From Xanthomonas sp. (GTDB lineage: Bacteria; Pseudomonadota; Gammaproteobacteria; Xanthomonadales; Xanthomonadaceae): a stretch of DNA of 64,000 nt. Shown here one piece after another: positions 10,694 to 18,755 of this stretch (its first letter is position 1; every line of letters begins with the position of its first letter). The notes beneath the pieces were generated by a model. That model saw only the letters and a program-made list of their open reading frames with translations. It was not told the origin of the DNA and did no database searches. The translations under genes and the position numbers were made by a program. The stretch spans positions 1-64,000 of the forward strand of contig NZ_JAFIWC010000028.1 of the NCBI RefSeq assembly GCF_017163755.1, in the 5' to 3' direction.

Positions 10694-10840
10694 CCCTCAC
10701 CCCAACCCCTCTCCCGGCGGGAGAGGGGCCAAGGCGCGCTGTGGCGGCTCCCTTCTCCCACCGGGAGAGGCGCTAAGGCGCGCGTGGCGGCTCCCTTCTC
10801 CCACCGGGAGAAGGTGGCCCGCAGGGCCGGATGAGGGTAC
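10694..10840. repeat. Xanthomonad-type intergenic repeat (CCCTCACCCC...GGATGAGGGT)
   Basis: The element starts CCCTCACCCCAACCCCTCTC and ends CCGGATGAGGGTAC. Inside are three palindromic CTCTCCC/GGGAGAG or TTCTCCC/GGGAGAA hairpins. The internal unit with GGCTCCCTTCTCCCACCGG is tandemly duplicated (about 10748 and 10790). Similar repeats are frequent in Xanthomonas intergenic DNA. It fills most of the 350-bp convergent gap between the LAL regulator and azurin and may act as a bidirectional terminator. Confidence 0.75.
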
Positions 10841-10880
10841 GAGCGAAGCCTCGCGCACCCGACTCTTCCCTGATCCATTT

Positions 10881-11336
10881 TCAGCCGAAGACGAACTTGC
10901 CCTTCATTATCGCCCAGTGGCCCGGGAACGAGCAGAAGAAGGTGTAGTCGCCGCCCTTGCTCAACTTGGCGGTGGAGAACTTGACGGTATCGGTCTGCCC
11001 GGCGCCGATCACCTTGGTATGGGCGATGACCCGCGGGTCGTTCTTCGGCAGATAGTTGTCGGCCAGGCTGGAACCGGTGCCGGCATTGGCCACCGCCTGG
11101 AAATCGGCGGTCTTGGTCAGCACCCAGTTGTGGCCCATCACCGCCGCGTCCAGCTTGCCGCTGTGCTTGAGCGTCAGCGCCACCTCGGTGCAGTCGGCGG
11201 CGAGCTTGATCTGCGACTGGTCGAACGTCATCTGGTCGGTGCCGGTGATGGTCACCGCACAGGTCTTGGACCAGGCCGCGGGCGCGAACGCCAGTGCGGC
11301 CAGGACCAGCAACGGAGACAGATACTTCGGTTTCAA
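10881..11336 (-). CDS. Azurin (type I blue copper protein)
   Basis: A 151-aa periplasmic cupredoxin that shuttles electrons. Copper ligands are visible: His in MGHNWVL, then Cys, His and Met in CSFPGHWAIMKG near the C-terminus, plus the disulfide Cys near the mature N-terminus (KTCAVTITGTDQM). No ATG fits. A TTG at 11336 directly precedes the signal peptide (KPKYLSPLLVLAALAFAPAAW) and has GAGGAG six bases upstream, so I take TTG as the start. The gene follows the aminotransferase gene by 151 nt on the same strand and may be the last member of the amine-oxidation operon or have its own promoter. A role as electron acceptor from cytochrome c is plausible but inferred. Confidence 0.92.
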   Translation of the reverse strand: MKPKYLSPLLVLAALAFAPAAWSKTCAVTITGTDQMTFDQSQIKLAADCTEVALTLKHSGKLDAAVMGHNWVLTKTADFQAVANAGTGSSLADNYLPKNDPRVIAHTKVIGAGQTDTVKFSTAKLSKGGDYTFFCSFPGHWAIMKGKFVFG

Positions 11337-11487
11337 GACGGACTCCTCGAACGTTGGGGATGGCGCAGTGTCGTGCGTGTCGCCGCCGCCCGATGCGCGC
11401 GGGCCGGCGTCGCCCCGACTGTCTGCCTTTGCGCGAACGTTTGTCAACGCGCTTCGTTCGTGCATTGCAACATGCGCTGCGCCGGCC

Positions 11488-12663
11488 TCAGGCGTCGCGG
11501 AAGAACGCCTGCAGCGGATCGCGCAGCGCCACCGCCGGCGCCACCGGCAGCGGCCCGCGCTTTCCCGCCGCGACCTGCGCGAACGCTTCCTTGAAGCGCG
11601 CCATCTCCGCCGCGGTGCCGATGGTGATGCGCGAGCAGGTCGGCCATACCGGCCAGCTGCGCCCGACGAACACGCCGTAGCTGGCCATCGCGTCCATGAA
11701 CTCCTTCGCCGGCCGCTTCACGTCGACCATGAAGCAGTTGCTCTCCGACGCGGTGCAGGCATGGCCCTGCGCGCCCAGCCAGGCGACGACGTCCTGGCGC
11801 AGCGCGCGGTTGAGCGCGCGCCGCTGCGGCACCAGCGCCGGATCGCGCAGGCTGGCCAATCCGGCCGCCACCGCGGTCACCGGCAGGCTGTTGACGCTGT
11901 AGAACTTGAGCCGGTCCAGCAGGTCCGGACGCGCCACCGCGTAGCCCAGGCGGATGCCGGCCATGCCGTAGAGCTTGGAGAAGGTGCGCAGCACGATCAC
12001 CTCCTCGCCCGCCGCGACGCGGTCGACCATGCTCGCCGCGCTGTCGGCGAAATGCAGGTAGGCCTCGTCGACCACCAGCACGCTGCCCTTGGGCTTGTGC
12101 GCCAGCGCGTAGTCCAGGTCCTTGCGCGCGGTGACCGAGCCGGTGGGATTGTTCGGGTTGCAGATGTAGATCACGCCGGCCTTGGCGTCGACCGCGCACA
12201 TCGCCCGCACGTCGTGCGCATGGTCCTTGCGCAACGGCACCTTGATCACCGTGGCGCCGTTGCGCGCGGCCGCGCGCCAGCCGGACTCGAAGGTGGGGTC
12301 GGCCGTGACCAGCGCCGCGCCCGGCGAGGTGAAGGCGAGCATGGCGTAGTCCAGCGGCTCGGTGGAGCCGGCATAGGCCATCAGATGGTCCATCGGCACG
12401 CCGAGCTGGCCGGCCAGCGTCCGCAGAAACTCCACTTGCAGCTCGCGCAGGTAGCGCCCGCCGCTGGGGCCGATCTCGGTCATCGCGCGCAGCGCCGCCG
12501 GCGACGGGCCGAGCGGATGCTCGTTGGCGTTGATCATCACCGGCGCCAGTCCCGCGGCCGGCGCGGCGACGGCCTGCGCCAGCCACGGCGCGCCGAGGCC
12601 GGCGCCGGCGAGCAGTGCCGAGTCCTTGAGGAAGTTGCGGCGCGAACGCGACGGCTGCTGCAT
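11488..12663 (-). CDS. Tat-exported HisC-like PLP aminotransferase
   Basis: A 391-aa fold-type I aminotransferase resembling histidinol-phosphate aminotransferases. It has CNPNNPTGS, VVDEAYLHF and the PLP lysine in RTFSKLYGMAGIRLGY. Unlike cytoplasmic HisC it begins with a textbook twin-arginine signal, SRRNFLK followed by a hydrophobic stretch, so a folded PLP-loaded enzyme should be exported. The start at 12663 has AGGGAG upstream. It sits 30 nt after the RidA-like gene and in series with amine oxidase and cytochrome c, which argues against histidine synthesis and for periplasmic amino-group chemistry. Donor and acceptor are unknown. Confidence 0.88.
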   Translation of the reverse strand: MQQPSRSRRNFLKDSALLAGAGLGAPWLAQAVAAPAAGLAPVMINANEHPLGPSPAALRAMTEIGPSGGRYLRELQVEFLRTLAGQLGVPMDHLMAYAGSTEPLDYAMLAFTSPGAALVTADPTFESGWRAAARNGATVIKVPLRKDHAHDVRAMCAVDAKAGVIYICNPNNPTGSVTARKDLDYALAHKPKGSVLVVDEAYLHFADSAASMVDRVAAGEEVIVLRTFSKLYGMAGIRLGYAVARPDLLDRLKFYSVNSLPVTAVAAGLASLRDPALVPQRRALNRALRQDVVAWLGAQGHACTASESNCFMVDVKRPAKEFMDAMASYGVFVGRSWPVWPTCSRITIGTAAEMARFKEAFAQVAAGKRGPLPVAPAVALRDPLQAFFRDA

Positions 12664-12693
12664 GACGGTGCTCCCTGGACGATGGCGAAGCGG

Positions 12694-13203
12694 CTACGGG
12701 CGCACGGCGACCACTTCGATCTCGATGCGGTACAGCGGATTGCCCAGCGCGGCGATCTGGAACGCCGAGCGCGCCGGCAGATTGGGCTGCTCCTTGGTGC
12801 CGAAGAACTGCCGGTAGCCTTCCATGAAGCCGGCGAAGTCCATCTTGCCGCCCAGCGCCGGATCGCCGACCAGGAACGCCTGCATCTTGACCACGTCGCC
12901 CATGCCCAGGCCCATGCCTTCGAGCTGGGCCTTGAGCTGCGACAGCACGCTGATGGTCTGCGCCTTGGTGTCGCCGTAGGCGGCCTGCGAGTCCTTCGGC
13001 GCGCTGGCGTCGATCGGGCGCGGCACTGCGCCGCTGAGGTAGACGGTGGTCTTGCCGGCCGGGATCTCCACCGCGGCGGAAATCGGGAAATCGCTGTTGG
13101 GGATCTTGTGCCGCACGACCTCGGCGGCGCCGGCCAGTGCCGGCAGCCACGACGCGGCGCACAGGCCGCCGCGCAACACCCATGAAACGGAAGAACGACG
13201 CAT
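12694..13203 (-). CDS. Secreted RidA/YjgF/UK114-family protein
   Basis: A 169-aa protein. An N-terminal signal (MRRSSVSWVLRGGLCAASWL, cleaved after AGA) precedes a RidA domain with VYLSGAVP, QAAYGDTKAQT and a YRIEIEVVAV C-terminal strand. RidA proteins hydrolyse reactive enamines or imines to keto compounds and ammonia. This one is longer than cytosolic RidA and predicted periplasmic. The canonical RidA arginine of the RNP/CxR region is not obvious, so activity must be tested. It lies 39 nt after the cytochrome c gene and 30 nt before the aminotransferase; AGGA precedes the ATG. It fits as the step that hydrolyses the imine made by the amine oxidase. Confidence 0.85.
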   Translation of the reverse strand: MRRSSVSWVLRGGLCAASWLPALAGAAEVVRHKIPNSDFPISAAVEIPAGKTTVYLSGAVPRPIDASAPKDSQAAYGDTKAQTISVLSQLKAQLEGMGLGMGDVVKMQAFLVGDPALGGKMDFAGFMEGYRQFFGTKEQPNLPARSAFQIAALGNPLYRIEIEVVAVRP

Positions 13204-13242
13204 GCTGGAATCCTCGCAGATGAAGGGAAGGAACGACGCATC

Positions 13243-13671
13243 TCAATGCCGCAGCGCGCGCACCTCCTCGGCGCCGAGCCTGCCGGGATAGTCGTTGCCG
13301 AACTGCGTGCGCACATACTGCACCACCTCGGCGACCTGCTGGTCACTGAGCATCGCGCCGAAGCCGGGCATGCCGCCGCGGCCGTCGAGCACCATCATCG
13401 CCACGTAGGGCGCCGCCGCCAGCTTCGGATTGCCGGCCAGCGCGGGATACTCGCCGCCGCCGAGCGCGCCCTGCCCGCCGGGCATGTGGCAGCCCTGGCA
13501 GATCGCGGCGTAGACGGTGCTCCCGGAAGCGGTGGAGAACGTGGCCTGCGGATACAGCGGCGTGGCATCGGAACTCTGCGCCAGCGCCGGAACGGCCGTC
13601 GGCGGCAGCATCAGGCCGACGATCGCCGCGGCGATCGCCACGCACGCCATCCAGCCGCGCCAGCGCGTCAT
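13243..13671 (-). CDS. Periplasmic c-type cytochrome
   Basis: A 142-aa monohaem class I cytochrome c. A signal peptide or membrane segment (ACVAIAAAIVGLMLPPTAVP) is followed by the haem-binding motif AAICQGCHMPGG (CxxCH) and a distal Met in GRGGMPGFG, with a typical C-terminal helix (QQVAEVVQYVRTQF). Its ATG overlaps the amine-oxidase stop by 4 nt (ATGA), implying translational coupling and a shared job. By analogy with NicA2-CycN of Pseudomonas putida S16, where a flavin amine oxidase-family enzyme uses a dedicated cytochrome c instead of oxygen, it is the probable electron acceptor. That is inference. Confidence 0.92.
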   Translation of the reverse strand: MTRWRGWMACVAIAAAIVGLMLPPTAVPALAQSSDATPLYPQATFSTASGSTVYAAICQGCHMPGGQGALGGGEYPALAGNPKLAAAPYVAMMVLDGRGGMPGFGAMLSDQQVAEVVQYVRTQFGNDYPGRLGAEEVRALRH

Positions 13672-15266
13672 GCGCGGCCTCCCGCGACCACGCGCCGGTG
13701 CAGCCGTTCGATCGCATCCAGCGCCGAGGTGATCGCGCCTTCCTGCCACGCCGGAATGTACGAGGCGTGCTCGCCGGCCAGCGCGATACGGCCATCGACC
13801 TGGCACAGGTTCTCGTAGTGCTCGGCGCGCGCGGCCTCGCTCCACATGCCGAAGCAGCCGTGGGTGAACGGCACCCGATGCCAGCCCACGGCGATGCCGT
13901 TGTCGAACTCGCGCGGGTACTGCGGATGCAGCTGGGCGCCGTATTCCACCGCCTTGGCCACGCGCTGCTGCGGGCTCATCGAGGTGAACTCGAACGCCTC
14001 CAGTCCCCACACGTAGGCACCGAGCAGCACGCCCTTGCCGGCGCTCTGGAAGCCAGTGCTCGGATAGCTGATCAGGCTGATCGGCAGGTCGGTATAGCTG
14101 ATGCCGCCGTAGATCGCCTCGTCCTCTTCCCAGAAGCGGCGCTTGAACTGCAGCCCGACCTTCACCGACGCCGCATACGGCACCTGGCCGATCGCGGCGG
14201 CCATCTTCTCGCCCACCGCGATCGGGATGCGGCTGAGGATCGACAGCGGGATCGTGCAGATGCACCAGTCGGCCTGGGCCACCTGCTCGCCGCCGCTGCC
14301 GTCCTGGTAGGCGACGCTGACCCCCTGCGCATCCTGGTCGATGCGGGTGACCTTGGCGCCGTAGCGTATGCCGTCGCCGATCTGGCGCGCGAACGCCTTG
14401 CCGATCTGGTCCATGCCGCCAACCGGCTGGAACATCGTGGTCTGCATCTCGTAGTTGTTGCCCGCCGCCAACGTGGTCCACAGCCGCGAGCGCAGGATGT
14501 CCTGGGTGGTGAACGGTTCGGAGAACTCCGGCTTGCCGGACAGGCCGCCGCCGGGATATCTGGCGAAGCCGCGGCGCTCGCTGCTCTCGCGGCCCTTGAC
14601 GTAGCCGAAGTCCTTGTCCAGCGCGCCCCAGTTGCGCAGCGACTCGAGCAGGACCTCCTGGTCCTCGCGCTGCACCAGCGCATCCAGCGCGCCTTGCCGG
14701 GTGCTCTTGGCCAGCAGTTCGGCCACATGCCCCTTGTAGTCGGCATCGATGTCGCGGAAGCGCTGCGGCTTGCCGCCGAAGCCCTCGCGGCTGTGCAGCA
14801 GCGCATTGAAGTTGAGCTGCACGAACGGCTCCAGCGCCACCCCGAACCGCTTGCAGTAGGCCAGCACCGCCTTGTGGTGGTGCGGGATGCGCCACGGGCC
14901 GGGATTGAGGTACATCCCGTCGTCGAAGCCGCACTGCTGCTCGAAGCCGCCCAGTTCGGTGTAGCGGTCGCCGCCGCGCAGCGTCCAGTTGCGCCCGCCC
15001 GGACGCGCGTTGTACTCGAGCACCTGCACCCGGTAGCCGGCCTTGCGCAGTTCGTAGGCCGCGGTCAGCCCGGCCAGGCCGGCGCCGAGGATCAGCACCG
15101 ATGCGCCCCTGGCGTCGCCGTCCAGCCGCGGCACGCCGTTGAAGCGCGATTCGGCGGCCATGCCCAGGCTGTGCATCGCCTGGTACATCATCGCCCCGCC
15201 GCCGGCCAGGCCGATCCTGGCGAGCAACTGGCGGCGGGTCATCGCCCCTGGGGAATTGGCTTGCAT
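13668..15266 (-). CDS. Tat-exported flavin amine oxidase-family dehydrogenase
   Basis: A 532-aa FAD-dependent flavin amine oxidase (MAO/LAAO-like). N-terminal TRRQLLARIGLAGGGAMM is a Tat-type signal. The FAD dinucleotide motif VLILGAGLAGLTAAYEL lies near residues 57-73, followed by LEYNARPGGRNWT. The C-terminal FAD segment GRIALAGEHASYIPAWQEG and the terminal helix are also present. The enzyme should oxidise an amine or amino acid to an imine in the periplasm. The next gene, overlapping by 4 nt, is a cytochrome c, which suggests dehydrogenase rather than oxidase behaviour. It follows the TonB receptor gene by 97 nt. The substrate cannot be read from the sequence. Confidence 0.9.
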   Translation of the reverse strand: MQANSPGAMTRRQLLARIGLAGGGAMMYQAMHSLGMAAESRFNGVPRLDGDARGASVLILGAGLAGLTAAYELRKAGYRVQVLEYNARPGGRNWTLRGGDRYTELGGFEQQCGFDDGMYLNPGPWRIPHHHKAVLAYCKRFGVALEPFVQLNFNALLHSREGFGGKPQRFRDIDADYKGHVAELLAKSTRQGALDALVQREDQEVLLESLRNWGALDKDFGYVKGRESSERRGFARYPGGGLSGKPEFSEPFTTQDILRSRLWTTLAAGNNYEMQTTMFQPVGGMDQIGKAFARQIGDGIRYGAKVTRIDQDAQGVSVAYQDGSGGEQVAQADWCICTIPLSILSRIPIAVGEKMAAAIGQVPYAASVKVGLQFKRRFWEEDEAIYGGISYTDLPISLISYPSTGFQSAGKGVLLGAYVWGLEAFEFTSMSPQQRVAKAVEYGAQLHPQYPREFDNGIAVGWHRVPFTHGCFGMWSEAARAEHYENLCQVDGRIALAGEHASYIPAWQEGAITSALDAIERLHRRVVAGGRA

Positions 15267-15363
15267 CGCATCTCCGAAGAATCACTCGCCGGCACCGCCG
15301 CCCGCGCTCCGCGCCTGCATCGTGCGACGCGGCGCGGAGCGCAGCGGCCGGGCGCCGTTCGCA

Positions 15364-17682
15364 TCAGAACTTGTAGGACAGGCTGGCGAAGATCTGCCGC
15401 GGCGCGACCAGGTTGTAGGAGCCGGAACTCTCGTTCGGGAACACCGCGCCGATCGCGTCGTCCTTGTCGAGCAGGTTGTACACGGACACCTGCAGCCGGC
15501 CGCCGGGCATGAACCCGTCGCTGCCGCCCTGGTAGCCGACGCTGCCGTTGACGATCACCGTCGAATCGACCTGGTCGGTGTTGAGCGTGTCGCCGTAGCG
15601 CTTGCCGGTGTACTTGGCGTCGAGATTGGCGAAGAAATGTTCGCCCTCCCAACCGCCGTTGACGCTGAACATGAACTTCGGCGAATCCGGCACCTCGTTG
15701 CCCTTGACCGGCACTAGGTCGCCGCTGACCGGGCCGAAATAGTCGTCCTGGAATTCGGACTTGTTGTAGGTCAGCGACGCGCCCAGGCGCCAGCCGTCGG
15801 CCGGACGCCACATGCCGGAGACTTCCGCACCGTAGGTCTCCACGTCGCCGACGTTGGCGTAGATGGTCGGCGCCACCACCAGCGGATTGGGATCGGTCAG
15901 GGCGATGATGCGGTTGTCGTAGTTCACCTTGTACAAGGCGATGTAGCCGCTCCAGATCGCCGACTCGGCGCGGATGCCGACGTCGATGTTCTTCGACTCC
16001 TCCGGCTTGATGTCCGGGTTGAACGCGCCGGAAGTCAGCGCCAGGCGCGGCGCCGAACTGAAGTTCTCGGCGTAGTTGCCGAACACCTGCACGGTCTGGC
16101 TGAGCGAGAAGCTGGCGCCGACCTGGGGCTGGAACCAGTCGCTGTTCTTGATCGTGGTCTGGCGGGTGAGGCTGTTGTTGAAATCGTCCAGGTTGGCGAT
16201 GCCGCGGTAGTCGCGCTTGACGTCCAGGCCCTTGGCGCCGAACTCCAGGGTCAGGCGATCTTCCAGCAGGCGCAGCGTGTCCTTGACGTAGAGCTGCTTG
16301 ACGTCGGTGGAGAAGTGGTTGTCGTAGTAGATGACGATCGGCAACGCCCCCTTCAGCAGCGCGCCGCTGGCCGGGTCCAGGTTGTACAGCGGGCGCACTT
16401 GGTCGAAATCGTAGGTCTCGTACCAGCCGCCGATCTCCAGCTTGTTGTGCTCGGTTTCCCACGACACCGCGGCGGTCAGCCCGTAGCGGTCGCCGCCCAT
16501 GATCTCCTCGCGCCGGGTCATCGCGCCGACGTGGGTGACGTTGCCGTCGGCATCGACCTGCTGCGGATCGAGGATGGCGATGTCGGTGCGTCCGGGGGTA
16601 CCGGCGATGGCGTCGTTGTACAGCCCGGTGGCGGTGCTCGGCGGGGTGCCGCCGATGCCGTAGCCGTGTTTGTTCTCGTAGTAGCCGGTGAACTTGAAGC
16701 CGATCGCGTCGTCGAACAGGAAATCGCCGCCCAGGCTCAGCAGCGAATCGCGGCGCCCGTTCTGCCACTCGGTGTAGTGCTCGGCGTCGACCTCGGGATT
16801 GCCGGTGATGCGCTCGTGCAGGTCCCAGGCCACCGAGCCGTCGGAGTTGTACGCCTGCACGTCGTAGTCCTTGCGGTTGTTGTAGATCCAGCCCAGGGTC
16901 AGGCTGCCCACGTCCCAGGCCTGGCGGATCTTGGCCTCGAAGTGGTCGCTCTTCTGCGTGGCCTGCTCCAGGTCCCAGACCCCGCCCTGGGTACGCGAGG
17001 CGGACACGTAGGCCGTCGGCCCGCCTTCCCACCAGTCCGGCGTATCCAGCCGCACGAACGTGCGCACCAGGCTGTCCGAGCCGATGGTCTGGGTTAGGTT
17101 GCCGCTCCAGCTGTCGCCCCCCTTCGGCGCCAGGCTGGTGTAGCGGATGGCACCGCCGAGCGCGTGGTAGGACGGCTGGGTGACGTCGCCGGAGCCGGCG
17201 GAGACGGTCACGTCCATCAGGTTCTCGCTGGAAACGTAGCGGGTGATGGGTCCGCCCTCGCGGGTGTCGTAGGTCTCGATCGGGATGCCATCCAGGGTCA
17301 CGCCGATCTGGTTGGCGGAAAAGCCGCGGATGCTCATCGAGTCGCCGAACTCGTACAGGCCGAACGGATCGGTGGTCTGCACGTTGACCCCGGGCAGCGT
17401 GGCCAGCAACGCCTGCGGCGCCACGCCCGGCACCTGGCTTTCGATTTCCGTCACCGAAATGGTGGCGGTGGTGCGGCTGGAGCCGGTGCCGACGACGCTG
17501 ATCGCGTCCAGCGTGGTGGCCTGGCCACCGCCGCTTTCGGCCGACTGCGCCTGCGCCCACAGCGGCGCGCCGGCCAGGCATAGCGCCATCGACGCCAACG
17601 GTAGCGCACCCGGGCGGCGCGAGCCGCGGACGATGACTGAAACGGCATGCGCCAGACGTGCGGCCTTGATGCGTTTACCCAT
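15364..17682 (-). CDS. TonB-dependent receptor of the amine-oxidation operon
   Basis: A 772-aa outer-membrane receptor. After a long signal region (ending near LWAQAQS) come a TonB-box-like stretch (TTLDAISVVG), the plug (PGVNVQTTDPFGLYEFGDSM, then SIRGFSANQIGVTLDGIP) and a barrel ending in Phe (FASLSYKF). It is shorter than the other three receptors here and of a different subfamily, resembling siderophore/small-molecule receptors. It is the first gene of a same-strand series with amine oxidase, cytochrome c, RidA, aminotransferase and perhaps azurin, so it probably imports the nitrogenous substrate. SD is weak (AGGGGCG). Its upstream region holds the paired CGGGTAGG boxes at 17820-17846. 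Confidence 0.92.
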   Translation of the reverse strand: MGKRIKAARLAHAVSVIVRGSRRPGALPLASMALCLAGAPLWAQAQSAESGGGQATTLDAISVVGTGSSRTTATISVTEIESQVPGVAPQALLATLPGVNVQTTDPFGLYEFGDSMSIRGFSANQIGVTLDGIPIETYDTREGGPITRYVSSENLMDVTVSAGSGDVTQPSYHALGGAIRYTSLAPKGGDSWSGNLTQTIGSDSLVRTFVRLDTPDWWEGGPTAYVSASRTQGGVWDLEQATQKSDHFEAKIRQAWDVGSLTLGWIYNNRKDYDVQAYNSDGSVAWDLHERITGNPEVDAEHYTEWQNGRRDSLLSLGGDFLFDDAIGFKFTGYYENKHGYGIGGTPPSTATGLYNDAIAGTPGRTDIAILDPQQVDADGNVTHVGAMTRREEIMGGDRYGLTAAVSWETEHNKLEIGGWYETYDFDQVRPLYNLDPASGALLKGALPIVIYYDNHFSTDVKQLYVKDTLRLLEDRLTLEFGAKGLDVKRDYRGIANLDDFNNSLTRQTTIKNSDWFQPQVGASFSLSQTVQVFGNYAENFSSAPRLALTSGAFNPDIKPEESKNIDVGIRAESAIWSGYIALYKVNYDNRIIALTDPNPLVVAPTIYANVGDVETYGAEVSGMWRPADGWRLGASLTYNKSEFQDDYFGPVSGDLVPVKGNEVPDSPKFMFSVNGGWEGEHFFANLDAKYTGKRYGDTLNTDQVDSTVIVNGSVGYQGGSDGFMPGGRLQVSVYNLLDKDDAIGAVFPNESSGSYNLVAPRQIFASLSYKF

Positions 17683-18083
17683 TGCGATCGCCCCTAGTGG
17701 CTGGTGATGGAATCCGCACTCCCTGCCCGTGCGCTGCGGCTCCCCGAACCGGCGCGGCGCCGCGGCGAGGCGGCATGGACGACCATAACCATCGCTTCAC
17801 TTCTCACCGATCGTTGCCGCGGGTAGGTGCCGGGTGGGCGGGTAGGTCGGCGACGGCGCGCGTGGCCCGCGGCCGCGCTCAGCAGAGCGCGCGATACTGC
17901 GCGCACGGCGGCGATCAACCGTCCGCGATCGCGCTCGGTGCGCGCCCAGCGCGGCCTACCCGAAGGTACGCGCGCCATCGATCCCGCCGCGAAACGGCGG
18001 CGGCTATCGCTGGCGACGGCGGATGCAGGCGCTGGCGGTCTTGGCTACCCTGGGCGTCACTTGCAGCCTCGGCGCGCGCTCGC
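17683..18083. other. Upstream region of the receptor operon and HAD gene
   Basis: No convincing gene. The region should hold the receptor promoter on the minus strand. It contains the paired boxes at 17820-17846 and a third CGGGTAGG on the minus strand at 17955-17962. An open frame with ATGs at 17682 and 17775 runs in phase into the HAD gene, but its composition looks non-coding. The short ATG frame at 18023 is out of phase with the HAD domain. Confidence 0.5.
17820..17846 (+). promoter_or_regulatory. Two direct CGGGTAGG boxes, 19-nt pitch (second locus)
   Basis: CGGGTAGG at 17820-17827 and 17839-17846, 138 nt upstream of the receptor ATG. Octamer, orientation relative to the receptor gene and 19-nt pitch are the same as at 6112-6138. 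A third copy, inverted, lies at 17955-17962. I found no other CGGGTAGG in the intergenic sequence of this window. A likely operator of the MalT-type regulator encoded at 7750-10530; not proven. Confidence 0.55.
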
Positions 18084-18755
18084 TTGCCCACCCACCTCCA
18101 TCCACGCACCAGCGCACTGCGCGATGCGCCGACCCGGGCGATCGCGGCGCCGCCGCGACTGCTGCTGCTCGACTTCGACGGCGTGCTGGCCGGCTATTCG
18201 CGCGCGGACCGCGTCGCGCACCTGGCCGCGCACTGCGGCTGCGAAGCGGCGCGGGTGCGGCAGGTGCTGTTCGAGTCCGGGCTGGAGGCGGCCTACGACG
18301 GCGGCGCCATCGCCACCGCCGATTACCTGCAACGGCTCGGCGAGGGCCTGGGCGCGCAGGTGGGCGAGGCCGATTGGATCGCCGCGCGCGTGGCCGGCAA
18401 CCGTGGCGACGCCGGCGTGATCGAAACCGTGCTGGCGCTCGCCGGCCGCGTGGAGGTCGGCGTACTCACCAACAACGGCGCGCTGATGGCGCAGGCCATT
18501 GCGCGGATCGTGCCGGCGCTGTTTCCGTTGCTGCACGGGCGCGTGCTGTGCAGCGGCACGTTGGGCGGGCGCAAGCCGCAGGCCGAGGTCTACCGGCGCG
18601 CGCTCGCCCGCTTCAATGCCGATGCACGGCATACGCTGTTCGTCGACGACCTGTTCGTCAACGTGCGCGGCGCACGCGCGATCGGCATGCACGCCGAAAC
18701 CGCTAGCGGCGCACGCGCCTTCCGCCGCGCATTGGCGCGGCACGGCTTGCCCTGA
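18084..18755 (+). CDS. HAD-superfamily hydrolase
   Basis: About 223 aa. The HAD motifs are in order: I DFDGVLAGYSR, II VLTNNG, III lysine in GGRKPQAEVY, IV FVDDLFVNVRGAR. It is a small haloacid-dehalogenase-like phosphatase or hydrolase with an alpha-helical cap between motifs I and II; the substrate is unknown. The start is doubtful. The only near-cognate codon close to the domain is TTG at 18084, without an obvious SD. In-frame ATGs at 17682 and 17775 would add a low-quality extension. The 5' end could also be degraded. It is divergent from the receptor operon. Confidence 0.7.
   Translation: MPTHLHPRTSALRDAPTRAIAAPPRLLLLDFDGVLAGYSRADRVAHLAAHCGCEAARVRQVLFESGLEAAYDGGAIATADYLQRLGEGLGAQVGEADWIAARVAGNRGDAGVIETVLALAGRVEVGVLTNNGALMAQAIARIVPALFPLLHGRVLCSGTLGGRKPQAEVYRRALARFNADARHTLFVDDLFVNVRGARAIGMHAETASGARAFRRALARHGLP

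Noticed and set aside
10694-10840. CRISPR-like appearance of repeated CTCCC/GGGAG units
   Set aside because: Units are palindromic, unequal and only two or three in number without uniform spacers; this is an intergenic repeat, not a CRISPR array.
18023-18706. Plus-strand frame beginning like a signal peptide within the HAD region
   Set aside because: It is out of phase with the four HAD motifs and becomes Arg/Ala-rich shadow downstream.
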